From assembly GCF_009659375.1 (NCBI RefSeq), contig NZ_WJQT01000002.1, positions 124,001 through 188,000 of the forward strand: 64,000 nt of DNA. Reading direction: 5' to 3'. Below, in pieces: positions 57,250-64,000 of this stretch. This DNA comes from Fundicoccus ignavus. GTDB taxonomy: Bacteria > Bacillota > Bacilli > Lactobacillales > Aerococcaceae. The notes under the pieces were generated by a model that was given only the letters and a program-made list of their open reading frames with translations, had not been told where the DNA came from and searched no databases. Position numbers and translations under genes: made by a program. Numbering within the stretch: the first letter of the stretch is position 1; each line of letters opens with the position of its first letter.

Positions 57250-57951
57250 ATGGCAGAAAAAACGAAACAACGCATTTTAATTATTGAAGACGAAAAAAAC
57301 TTAGCGCGTTTTGTAGATTTGGAATTACAACACGAAGGTTATGAAACTGCAATTTGTATGGACGGGCGAAGTGGATTAGAAACAGCGTTGAATGAAGATT
57401 GGGATGTTATTCTTTTGGACTTAATGTTACCAGAATTAAATGGTTTAGAAGTTTGTCGTCGCATTCGTCCAGTGAAAGATACCCCAATTATTATTATGAC
57501 AGCGAGAGATTCAGTGATAGACCGAGTTTCAGGTTTAGATCAAGGAGCAGATGATTACATTGTTAAACCATTTGCAATTGAAGAATTACTTGCGAGATTA
57601 CGTGCTTTATTCAGACGTATTGAAACAGAAGACGAACAAAGATCTCAACAACAACCGACAGTGAAATATCGTGACTTAGTTATTGAAAAAGCGAACAGAA
57701 TTGTACGTCGTAATGATGAAGTCATTGATTTAACTAAACGAGAATATGAATTATTATTGTTCTTGATGGAGAACTTAAATATGGTTATGTCACGTGAAGT
57801 CTTACTCGACAAAGTTTGGGGTTACAAATCAGAAGTGGAAACGAACGTAGTAGATGTTTACATTCGTTATTTACGTAACAAGATTGACGTTACTGGCCAA
57901 GACAGCTATATCCAAACTGTTCGTGGTACAGGATATGTAATGAGAACTTAA
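57250..57951 (+). CDS. covR: OmpR-family response regulator, CovR/CsrR-like
   Basis: 233 residues. Receiver domain 1-125: acidic pair IIEDEKNLARFV, phospho-Asp in VILLDLMLPELNG (about 58), Thr/Ser MTARDS and Lys DDYIVKPF. Winged-helix DNA-binding domain from about 140 (LTKREYELLLFLMEN, VETNVVDVYIRYLRNKID, YIQTVRGTGYVMR). The whole protein lines up with streptococcal CovR/CsrR, a repressor of envelope and virulence genes; staphylococcal ArlR is the next best fit. GAGGAGG precedes the ATG. A palindrome TTCACAAATTGTG lies at about 57188-57200 before it. Confidence 0.88.
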   Translation: MAEKTKQRILIIEDEKNLARFVDLELQHEGYETAICMDGRSGLETALNEDWDVILLDLMLPELNGLEVCRRIRPVKDTPIIIMTARDSVIDRVSGLDQGADDYIVKPFAIEELLARLRALFRRIETEDEQRSQQQPTVKYRDLVIEKANRIVRRNDEVIDLTKREYELLLFLMENLNMVMSREVLLDKVWGYKSEVETNVVDVYIRYLRNKIDVTGQDSYIQTVRGTGYVMRT

Positions 57952-57954
57952 TTT

Positions 57955-59442
57955 ATGAAATTGCCTAAATTTTTTGACACAAAACAACCCCTTTCCTTGA
58001 AATGGAAATGGGGAATTTTGTTATTAGTTAGTTTTTTTATTGTAAGTTTAGCGGGTGTTACTTTTTATCATAAACAAACAATGTATAGCCGTTATAATCA
58101 TTTAAAAGAAATCAGTCAACAAAGATTTAATATAATAGAAAACATGTTGTCGGGTTTATCTGAACCATTTCAAAAAGAAGACTTTGTGACGAACACCGTT
58201 ACTGGTGATAAAACAATTGTTGACTATTTGACTTATTTAGAAAATGAAGATATTGTCGTTAGATTATTTAATAACGACAGCCAATTGATTTTTGAGACTA
58301 GAAAATTAACAGCTTCGAAATCTGATTTATCTAAAAATCTTACAACTGTGGTGATTGATGGTACCGAAACATTTATCGGCAATACCAATGTTGTATCGAG
58401 AGAAACGAATCAGACTCTCGGAACATTTCAGTTTTTAGTGTCTCCTGAAGTCATTGAAAAAATGGAAGCCACACAACAAAAGCATCTCTTAACCGTATTG
58501 TTGATTTTGACAATTCTAGCAACTGTAATTTCTATTTTTATTTCGAATCGCTTCTTAAGACCATTGACGTATTTAAATAATAGTCTAGATCTTGTAGAAG
58601 AAGAGAATTTATCTGAATTAAGAGTACGAAAACCGTCTAGTAATGATGAGTGGAGTGACTTAAGTATTCATGTCAACCGCTTATTAGATAAAATAGATTT
58701 ATATGTAAGAAACCAGAAGCAATTCGTGGAGGATGTTTCACATGAATTAAGAACTCCAGTCGCAATTGTTGAAGGACATCTTAAAATGTTAAATCGATGG
58801 GGAAAAGAGGATCCGGAAATTTTAGAAGAATCAATTTCAGCGTCTTTACAAGAAATAACTCGTATGAAAGGCTTGGTTCAGGAAATGTTGGACTTGTCCA
58901 GAGCTGACCATGTGGACATCGATTATAAGGATGAAATTACTGAAGTTAATTCTACTACTCGACAAGTGTTTAACAATTTTGTCATTTTATATCCCGATTT
59001 TCAGTTTTACCTTGATAGTGAAAAAGACGATAAAGAACTTTATGTTAGAATTTTCCGGAATCATTTTGAGCAGATTTTGATTATTTTACTGGATAATGCA
59101 GTGAAGTATAGCCGAGAACGCCAAGAAATTCATGTGTCTGTTAGTCAAACGTTAACTAAAGTTGAAATAGCGGTGCAAGATTTCGGAGAAGGTATGACGG
59201 ATGAGGATAAAGAGAGAGTATTTGGTCGTTTTTATCGCGTGGATAAAGCACGTTCTAGAAATAAAGGCGGCAATGGATTGGGCTTAAGTATAGCTAAACA
59301 ATTAGTAGAAGGTTATAAAGGTGATGTACGTGTGGAAAGTGTCTTGAATCATGGATCTATTTTCTATGTTGAATTTCCGATTCTTAGTGACACACGTCAA
59401 GTTTATAAACTTAAGCAAATTGCTCAAAAGAAAAACTTATAA
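57955..59442 (+). CDS. covS: Sensor histidine kinase, CovS/CsrS-like
   Basis: 495 residues. Membrane helix 1 (about 18-38), extracellular sensor region (about 40-175), membrane helix 2 (LLTVLLILTILATVISIFIS), HAMP, then the kinase: H box FVEDVSHELRTPVAIVEGH (His about 264), N box LDNAVKYS, G1 DFGEGM, F box RFYRVD, G2 GGNGLGLSIAKQL. Three nt after the regulator gene with no clear ribosome site, so probably translationally coupled. Acts with the regulator in one two-component system. Confidence 0.88.
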   Translation: MKLPKFFDTKQPLSLKWKWGILLLVSFFIVSLAGVTFYHKQTMYSRYNHLKEISQQRFNIIENMLSGLSEPFQKEDFVTNTVTGDKTIVDYLTYLENEDIVVRLFNNDSQLIFETRKLTASKSDLSKNLTTVVIDGTETFIGNTNVVSRETNQTLGTFQFLVSPEVIEKMEATQQKHLLTVLLILTILATVISIFISNRFLRPLTYLNNSLDLVEEENLSELRVRKPSSNDEWSDLSIHVNRLLDKIDLYVRNQKQFVEDVSHELRTPVAIVEGHLKMLNRWGKEDPEILEESISASLQEITRMKGLVQEMLDLSRADHVDIDYKDEITEVNSTTRQVFNNFVILYPDFQFYLDSEKDDKELYVRIFRNHFEQILIILLDNAVKYSRERQEIHVSVSQTLTKVEIAVQDFGEGMTDEDKERVFGRFYRVDKARSRNKGGNGLGLSIAKQLVEGYKGDVRVESVLNHGSIFYVEFPILSDTRQVYKLKQIAQKKNL

Positions 59443-59445
59443 AAC

Positions 59446-59480
59446 AAAAAACATCTCATTTTTGAGATGTTTTTTGTTTT
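59446..59480. terminator. Bidirectional terminator between covS and the M20 gene
   Basis: AAAAAACATCTCA pairs with TGAGATGTTTTTT around TTTT. Works for both converging genes. Confidence 0.85.
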
Positions 59481-60627
59481 ATAAAAGAATATTTGTAGGG
59501 TAATTCATTACAATTGAATAGAAGGCACGAATACCGTATGGAATGATTTCATCAGGAAACACATAATCATGACTGTGAAGTGGTGGTGTCTGAAGCCCGC
59601 TTCCGATACCGAAGAATACGCCTGATTTTTCAAGTTGATAATAACCAAAATCTTCTGATGGTCTAAAGGGTTCAACTAATTCATGTATGTGGAGCCCGTC
59701 ATTCGAAAATATTTTATTTACATGATGAGTCAAACTCTCGGGATTGGTAGTTTCGACAAATTCGTCGTTGACTTCAAATTGTAAGGTTAGGTTATATTGC
59801 TTAGCTAGCTGTAGTGAAGTTTCTTTTATTTTTGTCAGTAATTTTGATAAATCTTGTTGTTTTTCAGCTCGTAAAGTTAATTGTAGACTTCCATTACTTG
59901 GAGAAATACCAAAATGATTTGCCTGACCAACTTGAATACTTACTACGGTTGCCAATACCATACTTGAAAATGTTAAATCCTTCCATTTAAATGATTCAAA
60001 TCCATTAAAATATGAGAGTGGTTCTAACATTTGGGTAAGCTGGGAAATGGCAAATGCAGGATTAGTCCCTTTTTCAGGTGTAGCAGCATGTGTTTGGTGT
60101 CCAGTAAAACGAACAGTTAGACCTAACGACGCACACATAAACGTTCCAACACGGATAATTATATGACCAAGTTCAAAGCCGGGAAAATTATGTAAACCAT
60201 AAATACGCTCGACGTTTTCTAAGTCAAAAAGTTTTAAACATTGCTTTGCGCCTTGTCCATTTTCTTCCGATGGTTGAAATAAGAAAATAATTGATTGTTC
60301 TAACTTTTCTTTTTGTAATAACAATGCCAAGCCGGCCAGTATTGTGGAATGACCGTCGTGTCCGCATCCGTGAAAAGGGTAACCGTCTGGATGGAGTATT
60401 GCATCGTGATCCGCTCGGAATACAATGGCACCACGGCTACTATTAACTCGTTGGATAGCGTAAAACCATGTCCCGAGATCATGTATTTCTAGGTTAGTAT
60501 TTTGTTTTAAAAACTTAATGAGTAGGGCGCGCGTTTTAAATTCTTTCCCAGATAATTCTGGAATATCTTTTAGGTTGTGTCTTAGTTGTGTTAATTTTTG
60601 TAGTAATGATTGATCGATAAATTTCAA
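59479..60627 (-). CDS. M20-family amidohydrolase
   Basis: 382 residues. Metal-dependent amidase of the M20D type (hippurate hydrolase, N-acyl-amino acid or N-acetyldiaminopimelate deacetylase). Metal ligands: Asp in FRADHDA, Cys/His in HGCGHDGHSTIL, Glu in QPSEENGQGAKQ, His in LHNFPG and final His in PPLHSHDYVFPDE. TTG start 60627 with AAGGAG 9 nt upstream. Substrate uncertain; no dap genes are nearby. Confidence 0.85.
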   Translation of the reverse strand: MKFIDQSLLQKLTQLRHNLKDIPELSGKEFKTRALLIKFLKQNTNLEIHDLGTWFYAIQRVNSSRGAIVFRADHDAILHPDGYPFHGCGHDGHSTILAGLALLLQKEKLEQSIIFLFQPSEENGQGAKQCLKLFDLENVERIYGLHNFPGFELGHIIIRVGTFMCASLGLTVRFTGHQTHAATPEKGTNPAFAISQLTQMLEPLSYFNGFESFKWKDLTFSSMVLATVVSIQVGQANHFGISPSNGSLQLTLRAEKQQDLSKLLTKIKETSLQLAKQYNLTLQFEVNDEFVETTNPESLTHHVNKIFSNDGLHIHELVEPFRPSEDFGYYQLEKSGVFFGIGSGLQTPPLHSHDYVFPDEIIPYGIRAFYSIVMNYPTNILL

Positions 60628-60694
60628 AAGGCAAGCTCCTTAAATTTTAATATCATATTTAAGATATTATACCGCTATAAAATTAAAATTCAAT

Positions 60695-60730
60695 TAAAAA
60701 AAGAGCCTTGATTCTAAATCAAGGCTCTTG
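60695..60730 (-). terminator. Terminator of yidC
   Basis: AGAGCCTTGATT (60702-60713) pairs with AATCAAGGCTCT, and on the minus strand eight T follow. Confidence 0.85.
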
Positions 60731-60741
60731 AAAATTATGTT

Positions 60742-61707
60742 TTATTTCTTATTTTGTTTTCCTGCATTACGACGATTGTTAGTCTCAATACCAGGAGTGT
60801 TTTTTGTTGGAACTAAACGCTGAGTCGTTCCATCAGATTTTGTTTGTGTAGCTCTTGGTTTACGAGCTTTACGTGGTGAGTTTTTATGTTTTGCTTCTTC
60901 TTCAGCAACTAAAGCTTTAATTTTTGGACGAACAATTTTATTCGTATACATTTGTTGAACTAAAGCAAAAATACCACCTGCTAAGAAGTACAAGCCTAAA
61001 CCAGCTGCAGATATCCAAGAAATCCAACCAATCATTAATGGGTTCATCAACATCATGGTACGATTAGTTTGAGCCGCTTGAGCGTTATCGGCTTGAGGTG
61101 TATTTTTTTGCATCAACCAACCTTGTGCTGCTGTAACTAAGACAACAACAATTACTAAAGGAATGCTTTGTTCACCTAAGTTAATACCTAAAAAGACAGA
61201 ACTTCTAATTTCTTCAGAAGAACGAATCGCTGCATAAACAGCTGAAATTATTGGCATTTGAATAACTAATGGAAGACAGCCTGATAGACCACCAAACATA
61301 TCGATATCATATTTTTTATAAACAGCCATTAATTCTTGGTTTAATGCGTTTTGTTCTTGAGGATCTTTTGTAGCTTCTAGCTCAGCTTTAATTTCATCAA
61401 TCTCAGGTTGTGCAATTTTCATTTTCGCTTGACTAATCATTGAATTTTTTGTCATTTTTAATGATGACGGCATCATAATCAATCGAGTAATGATTGTGAC
61501 GATGATAATTGCAATACCATAACTACCGCCAAAAACATTTGCTAACCAATCTAAGAAGATTGATGCGGGTCTTCCGAAGTAGTCATATACCCATCCAGAA
61601 GGATTTCCAGCCGAATCATAAGATACACAGCCAGATGCTACTAATACAACAAAAGTAAGTAGAGCTATCATTTGGATTTTTTGTTTATTTAATTTAAATT
61701 TCTTCAT
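60742..61707 (-). CDS. yidC: YidC/OxaA membrane protein insertase (lipoprotein form)
   Basis: 321 residues from ATG 61707 with TAGGAG 7 nt upstream (GTG 61713 is too close to it). Signal with lipobox VASGC (Cys about 27) gives a lipoprotein, as in Gram-positive YidC. Five membrane helices: FGGSYGIAIIIVTIITRLIM, KKYDIDMFGGLSGCLPLVIQMP (conserved), and so on. A long basic tail (about 270-321, RKARKPRATQ...GKQNKK) is the YidC2-type ribosome-binding extension. The catalytic Arg is in IITRLIMMP. Inserts membrane proteins with or without Sec. Confidence 0.95.
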   Translation of the reverse strand: MKKFKLNKQKIQMIALLTFVVLVASGCVSYDSAGNPSGWVYDYFGRPASIFLDWLANVFGGSYGIAIIIVTIITRLIMMPSSLKMTKNSMISQAKMKIAQPEIDEIKAELEATKDPQEQNALNQELMAVYKKYDIDMFGGLSGCLPLVIQMPIISAVYAAIRSSEEIRSSVFLGINLGEQSIPLVIVVVLVTAAQGWLMQKNTPQADNAQAAQTNRTMMLMNPLMIGWISWISAAGLGLYFLAGGIFALVQQMYTNKIVRPKIKALVAEEEAKHKNSPRKARKPRATQTKSDGTTQRLVPTKNTPGIETNNRRNAGKQNKK

Positions 61708-61809
61708 GTTCACGCTCCTAGTAAAATTTCATACTTCACTACTATAGCGAATAATGATAGCTTTTTCAATAAGAAAAAAAACTATGTAACTATGTTAACT
61801 AATTATGAA

Positions 61810-62085
61810 TTAATAGATAATTGAGAAATCATTATACTCTTTAACTGAAGGAATAGTTTTTGTATCAACATGTTGTGCATTCATAAATGGGTGTGATTTT
61901 TTATGAACGATTTGAAGCAATTTTTTTAAATCTTCTTCAGTACCTTGTAAGATAATTTGTACAGAACCGTCGGATAAATTTCTCACGTTACCATGTAAGT
62001 CTTTTTGACTTGCGTTTTGGTAAATATGTGCGCGATAGCCTACGCCTTGAACACGACCTTTAACGATTATTTTATAAGTTTCCAT
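61810..62085 (-). CDS. acyP: Acylphosphatase
   Basis: 91 residues from ATG 62085 with AAAGGAAG upstream; the longer frame to 62223 runs across the ftsK start region and lacks support. Motif GRVQGVGYRAHIYQNA (catalytic Arg) and the second, LHGNVRNLSDGSVQIILQGT (catalytic Asn). Hydrolyses acyl phosphates such as acetyl phosphate. Just 36 nt on its left side lie before no gene; yidC is the next on this strand, 100 nt away. Confidence 0.93.
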   Translation of the reverse strand: METYKIIVKGRVQGVGYRAHIYQNASQKDLHGNVRNLSDGSVQIILQGTEEDLKKLLQIVHKKSHPFMNAQHVDTKTIPSVKEYNDFSIIY

Positions 62086-62147
62086 AGTAAAAACTTCCTT
62101 TCTCGTATAATATACAAACAAGAGTTCGAAAAAATAATCAACTAATG

Positions 62148-62153
62148 TTATAA
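62148..62153 (+). promoter_or_regulatory. -10 of the ftsK promoter
   Basis: TATAAT in ATGTTATAATGC with a weak TTCGAA 18 nt upstream. The divergent acylphosphatase start is 62 nt away. Confidence 0.45.
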
Positions 62154-62215
62154 TGCTAGATGCTATTATTATATCAAAAATATAATTTAGATTAAAAGAT
62201 AAGGAGGCAAAGGAG

Positions 62216-64000
62216 TTGGCCAATCAAACCAAAAAAACGAATGCGACTAAAAAACGCAAGCCAACTAATAAAAAGGATAAACAGACTTATCAAGCATCCT
62301 ATTTGATTTTAGGTTTAGTTATTTTTTTCTTTAGTGTTGTCGCACTATTTAACTGGGGCTTTTTCGGGTTGATGTTTGCGAACACATTCCGTTTATTCGT
62401 AGGGGAAGCTTATACGTTATTATTATCAGTTATTACTATTTTTTCATTTTTATTAATTGTTAAGGGGCGGTTGGTAAATGTTCGTTCAAAACAATTTATT
62501 GGTGGAGTGCTTGTTTTATCAGCGATAACGACATTACTGCATTTTAATACATTCTTTTTTACTGAAATTACTGCGAACACAATATTTAATGAAACGTTTG
62601 AAATATTTAAGAATGAGTTGCTTACGAGTCAAAATTACCAAAGTTTAGGCGGTGGAATGCTAGGAGCGTTATATTATGCGACGTTCGGCTATTTATTTGG
62701 ACAATGGGGAACTTACTTATTGGTTTTTATACTTTTTTTTGCGGGTTTCTTCATGTTAGTCGATTTTACTATCGAAGAAATTCTTTCGGCTGGTCGGTCG
62801 ATTTATAATGGATTGGGTAAAGGATTATCAGCCTTATTCCCTAATTTTGAAAAAGTAAAAAATGTTTTTAATCAAGTTGACACACGTGACAAACATTATG
62901 TGCCTGCAATAGAAAAGAAGAAAGCTGAAATTGTTGTTGCGAATGATACAAAGGAAGCTAAAGAAGAGCTACAAATTCAAACGCAAACAGTAGAACCTCA
63001 AAAACGTCGTTTAATTGAGAAGTTTTTCAAGAGTAATACGGAATTGTCTCAAGAAGAAGAGGGGAAATCAGCTACAAAATTTGAAGCAAGTTATCAACCT
63101 TCATTAGATGTTGAGCCTAAACAAACTTGGGAACCTTATACTACTCGTGATACGTTAGCAAGCACAGCAGCGAGTGAACGTGAAAGTTTAGTGCTAGACT
63201 TAGATTATTTTGATGAAATGAATCGTAAAGAAACTAAGGTTTCAGTGGATAAAATTACACCGATTGAACACAATATCCCAATTCAGCAAATGGATTCTCA
63301 TCAAGCGATTGTTGAAGCTAAGCCCAAGGTAAATCGAGTTGACGAGTTTAATGAGTCCAATATTGAAAAGCCTGTTAATGATGTTAAAGCGATGAATGAT
63401 GACAACTTTAATTTAGCAGCTGCTCACTGGCAAGAAGGCTCAAATCAAAAACAGGATTTAACACAAGACGAACTTGATCAGATGTTATCAGCTAGTGAAG
63501 CTCAGGCTAACACTTCAAAAGTTAAGTCTAAGAAAACAAAATTTGATAGTTACCAGTTGCCATCGACTAAATTACTTAATAAAATACCGCCGGTGGATCA
63601 GACGGAAGAGTATGAAAGAATAAATGTAAATATTGATAAGTTAGAGAAAACGTTTGAGAGTTTTGGTGTCAAAGCTGAAGTAGTTAAAGCAAACTTAGGT
63701 CCTTCAGTTACCAAGTACGAGATACAACCAGCGATTGGGGTCAAAGTAAGTAAGATTGTGTCATTATCTGATGATATTGCTTTAGCATTAGCTGCTCGTG
63801 ATGTCAGAATGGAAGCACCAATTCCAGGTAAATCATTAATCGGTATTGAGGTACCTAATAATCAGGTAAGTCCTGTTTCCTTTGCTGAGATTATTGATGC
63901 AGGATTAGATAGTCCAAATATTCTGGAGGTACCACTAGGACGTGATATCTCAGGTTCAGTTTGCTTAGCAGATTTAAGTAAAATGCCTCACTTATTAATG
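62216..64000 (+). CDS. ftsK: DNA translocase FtsK/SpoIIIE (3' truncated by window edge)
   Basis: 595 codons are visible and the frame is still open at 64000. TTG start after AAGGAGGCAAAGGAG. Basic N-terminus ([20 protein letters not shown]), four membrane helices (about 25-190), an acidic/Gln-rich linker (about 200-450) with a repeated KVSVDKITP-like segment, then the alpha and beta domains: [57 protein letters not shown]. The Walker A region and gamma domain lie beyond the edge. It pumps chromosomal DNA through the closing septum. Confidence 0.95.
   Translation, partial: MANQTKKTNATKKRKPTNKKDKQTYQASYLILGLVIFFFSVVALFNWGFFGLMFANTFRLFVGEAYTLLLSVITIFSFLLIVKGRLVNVRSKQFIGGVLVLSAITTLLHFNTFFFTEITANTIFNETFEIFKNELLTSQNYQSLGGGMLGALYYATFGYLFGQWGTYLLVFILFFAGFFMLVDFTIEEILSAGRSIYNGLGKGLSALFPNFEKVKNVFNQVDTRDKHYVPAIEKKKAEIVVANDTKEAKEELQIQTQTVEPQKRRLIEKFFKSNTELSQEEEGKSATKFEASYQPSLDVEPKQTWEPYTTRDTLASTAASERESLVLDLDYFDEMNRKETKVSVDKITPIEHNIPIQQMDSHQAIVEAKPKVNRVDEFNESNIEKPVNDVKAMNDDNFNLAAAHWQEGSNQKQDLTQDELDQMLSASEAQANTSKVKSKKTKFDSYQLPSTKLLNKIPPVDQTEEYERINVNIDKLEKTFESFGVKAEVVKANLGPSVTKYEIQPAIGVKVSKIVSLSDDIALALAARDVRMEAPIPGKSLIGIEVPNNQVSPVSFAEIIDAGLDSPNILEVPLGRDISGSVCLADLSKMPHLLM

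Overview
This 64 kb window is a low-GC Firmicute chromosome segment, most likely from the order Lactobacillales. The evidence is a streptococcal-type PBP2b, a CovR/CovS-like two-component pair, a DUF4044 micro-protein, AdhE fermentation enzymes, YfhO, YidC and FtsK. The gene content would suit an Aerococcaceae-like organism, but I cannot fix the genus without a database search. No rRNA, tRNA or CRISPR array was seen.

Layout. (1) 1-1395: 3' part of an ABC exporter. (2) 1473-6340: a collapsed prophage. It keeps a triply frameshifted integrase, two tail-associated lysin proteins and a broken baseplate (BppU) gene that runs into the 3' half of a group II intron. (3) 7175-16587: a block with visibly more GC and CTG-rich codons than its surroundings. 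It carries a Fur-type-operator ferredoxin-reductase-like gene, purC-purS-purQ-purL-purF, a purK 3' scar, purB, a stranded beta-glucoside operon leader with a truncated GH1 gene, and a broken aldo/keto reductase. It ends at an IS3/IS150-type element (16588-18001). (4) 18019-64000: the AT-rich native backbone. This holds plsC, a secreted glutamine cyclotransferase, tgt-yajC, two adhE genes separated by a DUF4143 ATPase, a fluoride riboswitch with a cation/proton antiporter, SOS-controlled dinB, a ZIP metal transporter, gcvT-gcvH-gcvPA-gcvPB, the ytoI-like/nrnA pair, zwf, a Nox-family protein lacking its redox cysteine, cshB, DUF1189 and yfhO envelope genes, pbp2b, two small coiled-coil envelope proteins, rpmG, rhomboid-glcK-rhodanese, gnd, covRS-like genes, an M20 amidohydrolase, yidC, acylphosphatase and the start of ftsK.

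How it fits together. Glucose enters through GlcK and the oxidative pentose phosphate enzymes (zwf, gnd), while AdhE regenerates NAD+. The purine block covers only some steps: purM, purN, purH, purD and purE are absent between purF and purB, and the purK tail left there shows they were deleted. PurBox-like sites (core CGAAC) occur before purC, before the native gcv operon and, more weakly, before adhE, which suggests a shared PurR-type regulon linking purine and one-carbon supply.

The most interesting unexplained structure is a family of ~300 bp non-coding repeats. It has four copies: 21271, 32388, 50562 and 50867. Each run of copies starts just after a rho-independent terminator. The copies carry inverted arms and an internal hairpin whose two arms change together between copies.
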